From Magnetovibrio blakemorei (GTDB taxonomy: Bacteria > Pseudomonadota > Alphaproteobacteria > Rhodospirillales > Magnetovibrionaceae): a stretch of DNA of 64,000 nucleotides. Below are positions 48,784 through 58,829 of this stretch, one piece after another (positions within the stretch are counted from its first letter, which is position 1; the number at the start of each line of letters is the position of its first letter). A model generated the notes under the pieces. The model did not search any database. It saw only the letters and a list, made by a program, of their open reading frames with translations, and had not been told where the DNA came from. The DNA is taken from assembly GCF_001746755.1 (NCBI RefSeq), contig NZ_MCGG01000008.1, positions 62,001 to 126,000 of the forward strand, in the 5' to 3' direction. Made by a program: the position numbers and the translations under genes.

Positions 48784-50390
48784 ACGCCTCTGGTGGCACC
48801 GGTCCGATCAATGCCGATGGTGGGGAGTTTCAAGTCAACACCACAACGACAGGTAACCAGCATGACCCCAAAGTTGCGGGGCTAACTGGCGGTGGCTCGG
48901 TTGTGGTCTGGGTTGATGACAGCGGTGTTGATACAAGCGGCATTGGGGTTCTGGCACAGATCTATGACAACAGTGGTAACGCTGTTGGAGGTGAATTTGT
49001 CGTCAACACCTCCGTTGCTATAACGCAACAAAAACCCTCCGTCGTCGCACTCAGCGGTGGAGGATTTGCTGTCTCATGGGAAGACTTCACGGGTGTAACC
49101 CGTATCAATGCCCAGGTGTTTGATGCAAGCGGCAACACAGTGGGTGGTGAAATTGTCTCCGCATCCGGTACGACAACGGCAACCGATCCTTCCATCGGTG
49201 CGACTGCCGATGGAAATTTTGTTATCTCATGGGTCGACGGCGGCGACATCATAGCCCGCCAGTATGATTCCAGCGGTTCTGCCATGGCCGCCAAGTTTAC
49301 CGTGAACACGGCGACGGCTGGTGCTCAGGATCGGACGTTTGTTACGGGTCTCACGGGCGGCGGATATGTGATCACATGGACTGATGCAAATGCTTTAGAC
49401 GGAAATGGACGAGGCACCTTTGCCCAGAGGTATGATGCCAGTGGCGTTGCCCAAGGCGGCCAATTCCAGGTCAATACGACCACTGCAAGCGACCAGTATC
49501 CATGGGATATTCAACCATTGTCCTCCGGTGGATTTGTCGTCACCTATACCGATGTCGGTGGGGCCGATGGAAATTCGCTCGGTGTATTTGGACAAATCTA
49601 TGATTCTTCTGGCAATACGGTGGGCAATGAGTTTCAGGTCAACGCCACAACGACCGCTGGCCAGCAGGACTATGTGCGAACGGCTGCCATGAACGATGGC
49701 GGTTTCATTGCCGTTTATGCGGCACAAAATTTGGATTCCGGCGGATGGGGTGTCGCTGGGCAGCGTTTTGATTCCAGCGGCAATACAGATGGGGCCGAGT
49801 TCCAAATCAATACGACGGAAACGGCTGATCAGTGGTTGCCTGCAATCGCCTCCGTCGACAACGGTGGCGGCTTTATCGTCACATGGGAAGACACCAACGC
49901 AACGGATGGAGCAGGAAAAGGCATTTTTGCCCAGCGTTATTCACTTGGCGTTACCGCAGGCGTTATCGCAAGTGGCGCCGTCTCTTCTGTGAATTATACG
50001 ACAGGTGTCGTCACGGCCACCATCGGTGGAAAAGAACAGACCCTAACGATGAACAAACAAGGTTTGGGGGTCGCCCAAGCTTGGTACTACCAGGACTTCA
50101 GCACCAGCGCGGGTCGGGAAGCGGCATTGTCAGACCTCAATGACGCGATCTCGACCACCCGTTCAAAATCGGCAGGTTTTGGCGTCAACTTCAACCTGCT
50201 CCAGATACGCAATGACTTCGCTGATAAATATACGAACACCCTAAAAAGTGGTGCTGGCAAACTTGTTTTGGCAGATATTAATGAAGAAGGTGCAAATCTG
50301 TTGGCCCTTCAAACGCGCTCTCAACTCGGTGTGAATGCATTATCATTTCTTGGTCAGGCGACGCAGAGCATTCTCAAACTATTCCGCTAG
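48612..50390 (+). CDS. Flagellin-like protein, propeller repeats and C-terminal part
   Basis: This frame (opened by a TTG, so its own start is doubtful) continues the flagellin-like gene. Residues 70-446 are seven repeats of 47-56 residues with pattern GGxFxVNTTT...GGGFVVxWxD...GxxAQxYDxSGNxV, which predicts a seven-bladed beta-propeller. Residues about 510-592 are the flagellin C-terminal helix (GFGVNFNLLQIRNDFADKY, then EEGANLLALQTRSQLG and SILKLFR). Joined to the N-terminal frame, the protein would be about 720 residues. Confidence 0.8.
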   Translation: MANTPPLGETVKTSSHTVDFSEKTNSKVVINGNYLGSSYYLSNGSSKLLPNTAGDSMNASGGTGPINADGGEFQVNTTTTGNQHDPKVAGLTGGGSVVVWVDDSGVDTSGIGVLAQIYDNSGNAVGGEFVVNTSVAITQQKPSVVALSGGGFAVSWEDFTGVTRINAQVFDASGNTVGGEIVSASGTTTATDPSIGATADGNFVISWVDGGDIIARQYDSSGSAMAAKFTVNTATAGAQDRTFVTGLTGGGYVITWTDANALDGNGRGTFAQRYDASGVAQGGQFQVNTTTASDQYPWDIQPLSSGGFVVTYTDVGGADGNSLGVFGQIYDSSGNTVGNEFQVNATTTAGQQDYVRTAAMNDGGFIAVYAAQNLDSGGWGVAGQRFDSSGNTDGAEFQINTTETADQWLPAIASVDNGGGFIVTWEDTNATDGAGKGIFAQRYSLGVTAGVIASGAVSSVNYTTGVVTATIGGKEQTLTMNKQGLGVAQAWYYQDFSTSAGREAALSDLNDAISTTRSKSAGFGVNFNLLQIRNDFADKYTNTLKSGAGKLVLADINEEGANLLALQTRSQLGVNALSFLGQATQSILKLFR

Positions 50391-50774
50391 TTATCCGGAA
50401 CAGAAATCAGACACAAACGGTCAAAGCAAATTTATTTATTCGCCTAAAAGAAGGCCAACGGGAACCTGATTTTTTTCAATAGGTTGCACTTCCGGAAGTG
50501 GGCAAACATGCCCAACCCACCAGGTATATGAAACCGCATCCAGAGTCGTTTTTGGGGTCCTAATTCGGGGCGTTCAATCACCCCCATTGCGCAAAATTCT
50601 GCGTTTTGGGCGGGGCCTCCTGTTCATCAATTTAATTGAGGAAACTCTAATATATTAGCGATCAGCTCTGGACAATGAACATAAAAGGCCCAGATAATAG
50701 ATGTTGAATGTTTATAATGTGCTCCGCGCACATGCGTTGCGCCCGGTGGAGCTAAGATCAAGAGAGAGCCTATT
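50391..50774. other. Intergenic region with copy B of the radical SAM 3' end
   Basis: A 384-base gap. It holds short palindromes (CACTTCCGGAAGTG near 50488) and copy B of the duplicated radical SAM gene end at 50571. No complete gene. Confidence 0.6.
50571..50634 (+). repeat. 3' end of radical SAM gene, copy B of a flanking duplication
   Basis: Encodes FNHPHCAKFCVLGGASCSSI plus stop, nearly the same C terminus as the gene at 46926. Differences are mostly silent (GCC/GCA, TCT/TCC), so it is a diverged homologous end rather than a recent exact copy. The gene body upstream is absent. Confidence 0.85.
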
Positions 50775-51197
50775 ATGGAGCACCTTGCCTCTGTTCCTGT
50801 TGGTGTATATGCCCTGACCACGCGGTCCATCACCGTAACGGTGGAACCGGAATTCTTGGATGATCAAAGTGATCCGGAAGACCATCGCTATGTGTGGGCC
50901 TATCATGTGCGCATCGAAAACCAGGGCCCACAGACCGTACAGCTGAAAAGTCGCTATTGGCACATCACCGACGAAATGGGCAAGGTGCAGGAAGTTTCCG
51001 GCGCGGGCGTCATTGGCGAACAACCGTTCTTGTCGTCTGGGCAAAGCTTCGAATACACCAGCGGCACCCCGCTGAGCACACCGTCCGGCATTATGCGCGG
51101 CCATTACGTGATGGAAGATGAAACGGGCACCGTTTTTGAAGCCACCATTCCGGCATTTTCGCTCGACTGTCCGTATCAGCGCCGCCTACTGAACTAA
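50775..51197 (+). CDS. apaG: ApaG family protein
   Basis: A 140-residue protein of the ApaG/DUF525 family, a small fibronectin-III-like fold. Family stretches are HRYVWAYHVRIENQGPQTVQL, YWHITDEMGKVQEV and GxxMRGHYVMED. Slightly longer than usual. The exact role is not established; in E. coli it is associated with apaH. Single gene here. Confidence 0.92.
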   Translation: MEHLASVPVGVYALTTRSITVTVEPEFLDDQSDPEDHRYVWAYHVRIENQGPQTVQLKSRYWHITDEMGKVQEVSGAGVIGEQPFLSSGQSFEYTSGTPLSTPSGIMRGHYVMEDETGTVFEATIPAFSLDCPYQRRLLN

Positions 51198-51350
51198 ATC
51201 GGCCCCGCAATTCTTTGTACTGCTGGCCCAAATTCAAGACATTTGATCGCCTGTTTTAGAATAACTCTTACTTGAACACGTCTCACTGGCCCCCATATGG
51301 GTTAAGACGCCGGGTTGCCAAAGCCCGACACCAGAATAAGGACAACACCA

Positions 51351-51986
51351 TTGGCCAATCACAAGCCGCTGACCATCGTTACAGATGGCGCATCGCGTCC
51401 CGACCGCACCGAAGCCGAACAGGCTGTGCGCACCCTCATTCAATGGGCTGGCGACAACCCTGACCGCGAAGGCCTGCTGGACACCCCGGCGCGCGTGGTC
51501 CGGGCGTTTGAAGAATACTTCCAAGGTTACAACGCCGATCCGCAGGAAATTCTTGAGCGCACCTTCGAAGAAGTTGAAGGCTATGACGAGATGGTGCTGC
51601 TCAAAGACATCCGCTTTGAAAGCCATTGCGAACATCATATGGCCCCCATCATCGGCAAGGCTCATGTGGCATATTTGCCGAAAAGCCGTGTGGTCGGCAT
51701 CTCTAAACTGGCTCGGGTGGTCGAAATTTACGCCCAGCGCCTGCAAATCCAAGAAAAAATGACCGCTCAGATCGCCAACGCCATCAACGACGTTTTGCAA
51801 CCCGACGGCGTCGCCGTGGTCATTGAAGCCTCGCACCAGTGCATGACGTGTCGCGGTGTGCACAAGCCGGGCGTATCGATGATCACGTCGAAAATGCTGG
51901 GCGCTTTCCGGGAAAACGACCGCACCCGGCGTGAATTTTTGTCGATGGTGTCCAATCCGTCCGGATCAGCGTTTGAAATGGTCTAA
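51351..51986 (+). CDS. folE: GTP cyclohydrolase I
   Basis: A 211-residue enzyme of folate/queuosine synthesis. The start is set at a TTG at 51351 because AAGGA lies eight bases upstream and the frame before it lacks homology. Zinc and active-site motifs are SHCEHHMAP and HQCMTCRGV. It converts GTP to dihydroneopterin triphosphate. It stands alone. Confidence 0.92.
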   Translation: MANHKPLTIVTDGASRPDRTEAEQAVRTLIQWAGDNPDREGLLDTPARVVRAFEEYFQGYNADPQEILERTFEEVEGYDEMVLLKDIRFESHCEHHMAPIIGKAHVAYLPKSRVVGISKLARVVEIYAQRLQIQEKMTAQIANAINDVLQPDGVAVVIEASHQCMTCRGVHKPGVSMITSKMLGAFRENDRTRREFLSMVSNPSGSAFEMV

Positions 51987-52121
51987 GAAAGCCCCTCATT
52001 ACCCTTGACCAAACATGCAAAGCCATGAAGATTGTGCCCATCCGCGCATGGCTTTAGTATGCGGATGCCCTCGCGATGTATCCTGGCAACGCAAAATGAA
52101 CAAAGGCTTGGTCCCCCGCAC

Positions 52122-53570
52122 ATGATGGATATTCGACCCGTAATGATGATTTTGGGGATTTTGCTGGCGACCTTGTCGGTTGGCATGTGCATCCCGGCCT
52201 TGGTGGATGCCATGCGCGGCAATCCCGATTGGCAGGTTTTTGCCGTCTCGTCGGGGTTGACGTTGTTTGTCGGGGTGTCGTTAACCCTCACCAGTTCGAC
52301 CGGACGGATCAAGCTCAACGTCCGCCAAGCGTTTGTCATGACCGCGCTGAGCTGGCTGGTGCTGACCGTCTTCGCCGCCTTGCCGTTCATGTTTTCGGAA
52401 CTGAAGCTCAGCTACACCGACGCCTTTTTTGAAGCCATGTCCGGCATCACCACCACCGGCTCGACGGTGATCACCGGGCTGGACGGCGCACCGCCCGGAA
52501 TTTTGCTGTGGCGGGGTATTTTGCAATGGTTGGGCGGCTTGGGGATTGTGGTCATGGCCATCGCGGTGATGCCGATGATGGGCGTTGGCGGCATGCAAAT
52601 GTTTAAGGTTGAAGCCTTTGATACGGGCGAAAAGGTGTTGCCCCGCGCGGCGCAAATCTCCCTGGCGCTGGTGCTGATTTACGCCGCCCTGACGCTCATC
52701 TGGATCGTTTTGTTATGGTGGGCGGGCATGACCCCGTTCGAAGCCGTGGTGCATTCCATGACCACCATTTCAACCGGAGGCTATTCCACCTCGGACGCTT
52801 CGGTCGGGCATTTCGACAGTTGGGCCATCGACATCATCACCACCTTGGGCATGCTGGTGGGCGGGATGCCGTTTTTGCTGTTTTTGCAAGTGATCCGCGG
52901 CAAACCCATGCAGTTGTGGCGCGACGAACAGGTGCGTGGCTATTTGACCATCGCGACGGCCATCGTTTTGGTGGTGGCTGCACTTTTGTGGTTTGAAACC
53001 GGTATGGAACCCGCCACGGCGCTGCGCTATTCAGCCTTTAACGTGGTGTCGGTCATGACCGGAACGGGCTACACCAACCACGATTACGGTTTATGGGGCA
53101 CCTTTGCGTTGCCCATTTTCTTTTTCATCATGTTTATTGGCGGCTGTGCGGGGTCAACCACGTGCGGCATTAAAATTTTCCGCTTCCAGGTGTTGTACGC
53201 CGCAGCACGGGTCCAGGTGCGTCACCTTTTACAGCCCCACGGCGTTTTTATTCCCTACTACAATCACCGTCCCATTCCCGACGAAGTCATCATGTCAGTG
53301 CTGACATTCTTTTTTGTCTTTGCCTTGTCGTTCGCCTTTTTGGCCCTGGGTTTGGGCATGCTGGGCCTGGACTTTATGACGGCGGTGTCCAGTGCGGCGA
53401 CGGCGATCTCAAACGTGGGGCCGGGTTTGGGCCCCATTGTTGGGCCTTCGGGCACCTTTCAAAGCCTGCCCGATGCCGCAAAGTGGATGTTGTCTGCCGG
53501 TATGCTGTTGGGCCGACTTGAACTGTTCACCATTCTGGTGCTGTTTTCGCGGACCTTCTGGCGCGGCTGA
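52122..53570 (+). CDS. trkH: Potassium uptake protein TrkH
   Basis: A 482-residue membrane protein; the ATG at 52122 is chosen because it directly precedes the first helix. The four M1-P-M2 repeats with selectivity-filter glycines are visible (SGITTTGSTVI, TTISTGGYS, MTGTGYTNHD, AISNVGPGLG). It takes up K+ with the cytoplasmic TrkA subunit, which is not encoded nearby. Confidence 0.92.
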   Translation: MMDIRPVMMILGILLATLSVGMCIPALVDAMRGNPDWQVFAVSSGLTLFVGVSLTLTSSTGRIKLNVRQAFVMTALSWLVLTVFAALPFMFSELKLSYTDAFFEAMSGITTTGSTVITGLDGAPPGILLWRGILQWLGGLGIVVMAIAVMPMMGVGGMQMFKVEAFDTGEKVLPRAAQISLALVLIYAALTLIWIVLLWWAGMTPFEAVVHSMTTISTGGYSTSDASVGHFDSWAIDIITTLGMLVGGMPFLLFLQVIRGKPMQLWRDEQVRGYLTIATAIVLVVAALLWFETGMEPATALRYSAFNVVSVMTGTGYTNHDYGLWGTFALPIFFFIMFIGGCAGSTTCGIKIFRFQVLYAAARVQVRHLLQPHGVFIPYYNHRPIPDEVIMSVLTFFFVFALSFAFLALGLGMLGLDFMTAVSSAATAISNVGPGLGPIVGPSGTFQSLPDAAKWMLSAGMLLGRLELFTILVLFSRTFWRG

Positions 53571-53668
53571 GGACCGTTTATGGTCCTTTTTGTGCGTTGC
53601 AAAATAATGTTGATTGGCTCACCTTGGAACAGGCTTCGTTTCGAGCCTGAGATAAGGACACGTTGCCT

Positions 53669-54406
53669 ATGCTTTCCTTTTTGACCCTTGCTGTTTTGAT
53701 GGGCATGAGCCACGCCTTGGAAGCCGATCACATTGCAGCGGTGTCGTCCTTGGCATCGCGTCAAACGTCGTTGGCGCAAATCGTGCGCACCGGGGCGGTG
53801 TGGGGTTTGGGTCACACCCTCACCCTGATGGTCTTTGCCGGCGTGGCGCTGGTGCTGGGATTGAGCCTTCAGGGCAATCTCGCCGGTTGGCTGGAGTTTT
53901 TTGTGGGTGTCATGTTGGTGGGCCTGGGCGGACACATCCTTTACCGTTTGATCCGTGACCGCGTGCATTTTCACATCCATAAGCACTCTCAACACACGCC
54001 CCTCAAGACCAGCGGCGAAATTGCGCATTTTCACGCCCACAGCCACGCGGGCGAGGCCAAGGCTCACACCCGATCGGAACACGATCACGACCACAAAGCC
54101 TTTCCCCTCCGCGCCCTGATCGTTGGCATGATGCATGGCATGGCCGGGTCGGCGGCGTTGTTGGTGCTGGCCGCCACCACCGCGCCCAGCGTCCCCATTG
54201 GCTTTACCTATGTGATGTTGTTTGGCGCGGGCTCAATCCTCGGCATGGCGGCGCTCAGCGCCATCATCGCCGTTCCCATCGCCTTTTCCGCACGCTTTCT
54301 CACCTGGGCCAACCGGGGCATTCAAGCCACCACCGGGCTCTCCACTGTTGGATTGGGCATCTTCACCATGTACCAAACCCAACTGGCGCAACTGTTCGCG
54401 GCTTAA
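53669..54406 (+). CDS. Nickel/cobalt transporter-like (UreH/NiCoT type) membrane protein
   Basis: A 245-residue membrane protein with six helices. The first carries MSHALEADHIAAVSS, the HX4DH metal motif of NiCoT proteins, and the second GLGHTLTL. A His-rich loop (HFHIHKHSQH, HFHAHSHAG, EHDHDH) lies between the halves and suggests metal binding. The ATG at 53669 or a TTG at 53663 may be used. The metal (nickel or cobalt) and direction are not certain. Confidence 0.82.
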   Translation: MLSFLTLAVLMGMSHALEADHIAAVSSLASRQTSLAQIVRTGAVWGLGHTLTLMVFAGVALVLGLSLQGNLAGWLEFFVGVMLVGLGGHILYRLIRDRVHFHIHKHSQHTPLKTSGEIAHFHAHSHAGEAKAHTRSEHDHDHKAFPLRALIVGMMHGMAGSAALLVLAATTAPSVPIGFTYVMLFGAGSILGMAALSAIIAVPIAFSARFLTWANRGIQATTGLSTVGLGIFTMYQTQLAQLFAA

Positions 54407-54409
54407 GCG

Positions 54410-54721
54410 TTATTCCGCCGCCAGTCTTGCCCCCGCATTGCGCTGCAAGCCCAAATAACACGAAATGCTTTGGGCCGCGTCCAAATACGGAGCGGTGGTC
54501 TCGGGGCTGGACTGGGACAGGCCTTGGCTCTGCAATCGACTGAGCAAACAAAAGCCGCACAAGGTCCGGTCCAACATCTTGGTTTCACAAACACAGCCCT
54601 CAAAGCGGCTCATATGCTTGTTCCACAAAACGATGGACAGGGGAATTTGGCCGTCTTGAACCAGGGCGAAAAGCTGTTCAAACGACCGTTTTTTGAGATG
54701 GTTTATGCTGTTGGGTTTCAT
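54410..54721 (-). CDS. Small cysteine-containing hypothetical protein
   Basis: A 103-residue protein with ATG at 54721 and an AAGGAG site upstream. Four cysteines in CVCETKMLDRTLCGFC could bind a metal. The N-terminal half FEQLFALVQDGQIPLS is helical. No family recognised. It is convergent with the transporter gene, four bases apart. Confidence 0.6.
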   Translation of the reverse strand: MKPNSINHLKKRSFEQLFALVQDGQIPLSIVLWNKHMSRFEGCVCETKMLDRTLCGFCLLSRLQSQGLSQSSPETTAPYLDAAQSISCYLGLQRNAGARLAAE

Positions 54722-54805
54722 CACGCTGACACTCCTTTTTGCTGAGCTTGTCTTAGCCCGCAAAAATGGCGTCAGTCCGACAACTTCATGAAGCTATTGT
54801 GATGC

Positions 54806-54846
54806 CTCGCCCAGAAACCTGCCCAGAATCCTGCCCAGAACCTGCG
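54806..54846. repeat. Short CTGCCCAGAA direct repeats
   Basis: Three imperfect copies of about 11 to 12 bases in the gap between 54721 and 54968. No coding significance seen. Confidence 0.5.
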
Positions 54847-54967
54847 AGAAGCCCTCCAAACACCACCCTTATTCTTTTGGACAACCCATAAGAAAATTTT
54901 ATAGACAATAAAAATCAACAGGATGCAGAGTTTTCTGGATTGCCTCAAGTAGAGAAATCAGCCGATT

Positions 54968-55606
54968 TCATCTCATCCAGCGTTGCAGATGGGCGTGGAT
55001 TTGCGTTTCCATCTGGCTGTTGAAGTCCGCCATCAGCGCTTCAATCATTTCAAACCAAGCCTTTTCCCGCTCCCCCAAGGTGGCGTTTTCACGCACTTCG
55101 ACGGAGCGCGTGGCGCTGACCCGGATCTCGCCACTGGCGATCCCGCTCACCCCACCTGGAGCTTCTTGAACGCTCAGGTGAGCCACCGCATGGGCGTCAT
55201 AGCGCGCGGTTGGCTCGTAGGTGAACATGCCTTTAAAGCCTTTTGTTTTTTCCAACTTGGTTTCGATGACGCTGGCGTCTTCGATGACAAACTGGGCGGT
55301 GGCCGGGCTGCCTGCCCCGCCGACGGCTTGCAGACGGCTGCCCGCCCAAATTTTCATGGCCTGCGCGGGCGAGGTGGGAAACCGTTGTTCGGCGTTGGGT
55401 GCCTTCATCGGGCTTTGATAGGTGGAACTGACGCCAATGCGGTCAACATTCAACGGAATGGTGCCCAAATGGGCAAACCCAATTTTGGGCACCGGACCCG
55501 CGAGGGGGGCCTCACTGGCGCACGCGGCCAACACACAAGTGCCCACGACAATGAGGAGGGCGGCACGCACGGACTTCAAAACCTGACGATGTGTTTTCAT
55601 GATCAT
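54968..55606 (-). CDS. Hypothetical lipoprotein
   Basis: A 212-residue protein starting at the ATG at 55606 with AAGG eight bases upstream. The signal peptide ends with lipobox LAAC (Cys at about 29). The mature part has about 180 residues with beta-rich sequence and a long C-terminal helix (about 160-205). Downstream of hslO on the same strand. Family not recognised; outer-membrane anchoring is likely. Confidence 0.7.
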   Translation of the reverse strand: MIMKTHRQVLKSVRAALLIVVGTCVLAACASEAPLAGPVPKIGFAHLGTIPLNVDRIGVSSTYQSPMKAPNAEQRFPTSPAQAMKIWAGSRLQAVGGAGSPATAQFVIEDASVIETKLEKTKGFKGMFTYEPTARYDAHAVAHLSVQEAPGGVSGIASGEIRVSATRSVEVRENATLGEREKAWFEMIEALMADFNSQMETQIHAHLQRWMR

Positions 55607-55660
55607 ATGATGGGCCTTGATTGTGAACACTTCAAGACGCGCTGTGCACAAAATACACTT

Positions 55661-56545
55661 TTAAGCATCCCCGCCGTCAAAGAGCGCGTCCAAATCGGCG
55701 GCGGCAAATGTGTAATCGGCTTTGCAGAACTCACACACCACCTGAGATACGCCGTTATCGTCGGTGATTTCGGCACGAGGAAATGATTTTAAGGTGGTGG
55801 CGACTTTTTCCCGCGAACAGCGACAGCGGTGAAACACGGGCTGCGGCGGCTGCACGCGCACGCCGTCTTCGTGATACAGGCGAAACAGCAAGGCGTCCGA
55901 ATCCAAGGATGGGTCCAGCAATTCGCTCTCGCTCAAACTGGCCAAAAGCGCCACCGCGCGCCGCCAGCCATCTTCAGACTCGGCCTCGTCGGCATTTTTT
56001 TGATGCGGCATCCGTTGCACCATCATTGCCCCGGCGCGCATGTGTCGCGCTTCCCCATCAAAGCGCACCGACAAGGATATAGCCGTTTCCAGCTGTTCTG
56101 AGTTGCGGAAATAATGGTGGGTGCATTCCGCCAAAGTGGCGCCTTCCAGGGCTGCGATGCCTTGGTAGCGCTCCATATCTTGCCCCTGATCGACGGTGAA
56201 CGCCAAATGCCCGGCACCCAACAACCGCGGCACTTCGGCCCCGTCCGCCTTCACCGCCTCCGCCAAGCGGGCTTCATCAAAGCGGGCATAACCGCGCACC
56301 GCACCGTCAGAGGTGATATCGGCCACCAGCAACGAAATCGGCCCATCGCTTTGCGTCTGCAGGGTAAAGATGCCCTCATACTTCAAGGCGCTGGCCAAAG
56401 TCACCGCCAAGGTTAGGGTTTGCGCCAGCATCCTTGAGACGGCTTCCGGATAGCCGTGGGCATCCAGCACGGCGTCCAAGCTCGCACTTAAACGCACCAA
56501 CCGCCCGCGCACATCCACACCTTCGATTTGAAAGGTCTGGGCCAT
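55661..56545 (-). CDS. hslO: Redox-regulated chaperone Hsp33
   Basis: A 294-residue chaperone; the ATG at 56545 is preferred over a GTG at 56584 that overlaps argF. The C-terminal zinc center is CRCSREK and CEFCKADY, the four cysteines that form disulfides when oxidised and switch the chaperone on. It follows argF closely, the argD-argF-hslO order common in alphaproteobacteria. Confidence 0.94.
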   Translation of the reverse strand: MAQTFQIEGVDVRGRLVRLSASLDAVLDAHGYPEAVSRMLAQTLTLAVTLASALKYEGIFTLQTQSDGPISLLVADITSDGAVRGYARFDEARLAEAVKADGAEVPRLLGAGHLAFTVDQGQDMERYQGIAALEGATLAECTHHYFRNSEQLETAISLSVRFDGEARHMRAGAMMVQRMPHQKNADEAESEDGWRRAVALLASLSESELLDPSLDSDALLFRLYHEDGVRVQPPQPVFHRCRCSREKVATTLKSFPRAEITDDNGVSQVVCEFCKADYTFAAADLDALFDGGDA

Positions 56546-56568
56546 GTCGAAATTTGGGGAATTGAGGC

Positions 56569-57492
56569 TCAACCCATGCACCACGCCAAGATGCCCTTTT
56601 GCGCATGCAGGCGGTTTTCCGCTTCGTCCCAGATGACCGATTGCGGACCGTCCAGAACCTCTGCCGTGGCTTCTTCTTCACGGTGTGCGGGCAGGCAGTG
56701 CATGAACAAGGCGTCTGCCTTCGCCAAAGCCATACGCCGTCCATCCACCTGATAGGGCTGCAGCAACTTGTGGCGTTTATCGGCATCTTTGTCGCCCATG
56801 GACACCCACGTGTCGGTAACGATCAAGTCCGCCCCCTGGCACGCTTCATCGGCGTTCTGGGTGACCGAGATATCGGCCCCTTGGGCTTTCGCCCACGCCA
56901 ACACGTCGGGGCGCACACTCAGGTCTTTCGGCACAGCCAGGACCAGCGAAAACTCAAAACGCTGGGCGGCATGCACAAAGCTCGCTGCCATATTGTTGCC
57001 GTCGCCGCACCAAACGACCTTGCGGCCCTTGATTGAGCCGCGCTGTTCTTCATAGGTCATGATATCGGCCATCAACTGGCAAGGGTGACTGTCGTCGGTC
57101 AAGCCATTGATCACCGGAACCGAGGCATGGCTGGCCAATTCATCCAACTTGGCCGGATCGTCGGTGCGGATCATGATGGCATCCACATAGCGCGACAGCA
57201 CGCGCGCGGTGTCCGCCACGGTTTCGCCGCGGCCCAATTGGCTGCCGTTGTCGTCCATCACCACCACGTGGCCGCCCAGTTGCATCATGCCGACTTCGAA
57301 CGACACGCGGGTGCGCGTGGATGGTTTTTCGAAAATCATCGCCAAGGTTTTGCCGCTGAGCAAGCGCGTATCGCTGACGCCCGGCTTGGCCATGTGCCCG
57401 CCCGCCTTAATGGCCGAGCCGAGATCCAAAATGGCGCGCAACGTCTGAGCGTCCACCTTGTGTAAGTCCAAAAAATGCTTCGGAGCCGACAT
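56569..57492 (-). CDS. argF: Ornithine carbamoyltransferase
   Basis: A 307-residue enzyme. Carbamoyl-phosphate motif [13 protein letters not shown], substrate motif HPCQLMAD, and ornithine motif [11 protein letters not shown] are present in order. It forms citrulline from ornithine and carbamoyl phosphate. It lies 29 bases after argD, in one operon. Confidence 0.96.
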   Translation of the reverse strand: MSAPKHFLDLHKVDAQTLRAILDLGSAIKAGGHMAKPGVSDTRLLSGKTLAMIFEKPSTRTRVSFEVGMMQLGGHVVVMDDNGSQLGRGETVADTARVLSRYVDAIMIRTDDPAKLDELASHASVPVINGLTDDSHPCQLMADIMTYEEQRGSIKGRKVVWCGDGNNMAASFVHAAQRFEFSLVLAVPKDLSVRPDVLAWAKAQGADISVTQNADEACQGADLIVTDTWVSMGDKDADKRHKLLQPYQVDGRRMALAKADALFMHCLPAHREEEATAEVLDGPQSVIWDEAENRLHAQKGILAWCMG

Positions 57493-57521
57493 ACCAGCTC
57501 TCCTTCTTACAGAAATAGGCT

Positions 57522-58703
57522 TTAGACGTGACCCAAATCGTGACGGGCGGCCACAGTTTCAAGAATGGCGAGGGCTTCCGCAACGTGGCTGTCTTCAATG
57601 ATCAACGGCGGCAACAAGCGCAAAACGTTATCGCCCGCAGGAGCCAGCAAAAGACCTTCGGCTTCCAGTTCCGTCTTGAATTCACGGTTGACGATGGAGT
57701 CCACCAACTTGAGACCCTGCATCAGACCCTGACCCCGCGCCGCGACAAACACGGTGGGGTATTTTCTCACCAACGCTTGTAAACCTTGGCTCAATGTGTG
57801 GCCAACGTGAACGACGTGATCCAAGAACCCGTCTTTCAGCAATTCGTCCAACACCGCACCACCGACCGCCATGGCCAGCGGGTTGCCGCCATAAGTCGTG
57901 CCGTGATTGCCCACCCCCAAAACCGCCGCTTTTTCGGTGGTGAGGATGGCGCCCAGCGGAAATCCGCCGCCGATGCCCTTGGCGGTGGCGACCACATCAG
58001 GGATCACGTTCGCCCATTCGTGGGCAAACAGTTTCCCGGTGCGGCCCATGCCACATTGCACTTCGTCGAACATCAACAGCAAACCGAACTCGTCGCAAAT
58101 GTCGCGCAAGCCTTGCAGATAGCCTTCGGGGGCTTCGCGCAGGCCGCCTTCGCCTTGCACCGGCTCGACCAAAATCGCCGCCGTTTCGTCGGTGATGGCG
58201 GCGCGCATTTCGTTCAAGTTGCCAAACGCCACCTGATCGAAGCCGTCCACCACCGGGGTGAAGCCCTCCAACAACTTGGCTTGGCCCGCCGCTGCGATGG
58301 TCGCCAAAGTGCGGCCGTGAAAAGCGTTTTCACATGCAATGACCCGATAGCGTTCCGGATGGCCGTGGTCTTTTTGGTACTTGCGGGCGATTTTGATCGC
58401 CCCTTCCAGGGCTTCCGCACCGGAATTGGAAAAGAACACCCGATCCGCGAACGACGCTGCCGCCAACCGGTTCGCCAATTCGATCTGGCCCGGAATGATG
58501 TACAGGTTGGACACGTGCCACAGCTTTTCAGCCTGGGATTTCAGCGCTTCAACCAAGTGCGGATGGGCGTGGCCCATACAGCTGACCGCGATGCCCGCGC
58601 AAAAATCCAAGAAACGTCGTCCGTCATCTGTGTACAAATAGACTCCCTCGCCTTTGACAAAAGCGAGATCCGCAGGCGCATAGGTTGGCATCAGCGCGGA
58701 CAT
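57522..58703 (-). CDS. argD: Acetylornithine aminotransferase
   Basis: A 393-residue class III aminotransferase dependent on PLP. Family motifs are [24 protein letters not shown] and [14 protein letters not shown], with the PLP Lys in [13 protein letters not shown]. It provides acetylornithine in arginine synthesis, one step before ornithine is used by ArgF. It is the first gene of the argD-argF-hslO operon. Confidence 0.95.
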   Translation of the reverse strand: MSALMPTYAPADLAFVKGEGVYLYTDDGRRFLDFCAGIAVSCMGHAHPHLVEALKSQAEKLWHVSNLYIIPGQIELANRLAAASFADRVFFSNSGAEALEGAIKIARKYQKDHGHPERYRVIACENAFHGRTLATIAAAGQAKLLEGFTPVVDGFDQVAFGNLNEMRAAITDETAAILVEPVQGEGGLREAPEGYLQGLRDICDEFGLLLMFDEVQCGMGRTGKLFAHEWANVIPDVVATAKGIGGGFPLGAILTTEKAAVLGVGNHGTTYGGNPLAMAVGGAVLDELLKDGFLDHVVHVGHTLSQGLQALVRKYPTVFVAARGQGLMQGLKLVDSIVNREFKTELEAEGLLLAPAGDNVLRLLPPLIIEDSHVAEALAILETVAARHDLGHV

Positions 58704-58829
58704 GACGATCGTTTCCTTCTCAATTCAGCTCAAATCCAAAAAACACAACCGGGCGACCGAAGCCGCCCGGGAAAGCCGGGGATTATGGGAATCGAAGCCA
58801 TTTATGTCAATGGCAATAAGGTAATGGGC

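Noticed and set aside
54410-54763. Longer start for the cysteine-containing hypothetical at 54763
   Set aside because: The ATG at 54721 has a good AAGGAG site; the extension includes that site.
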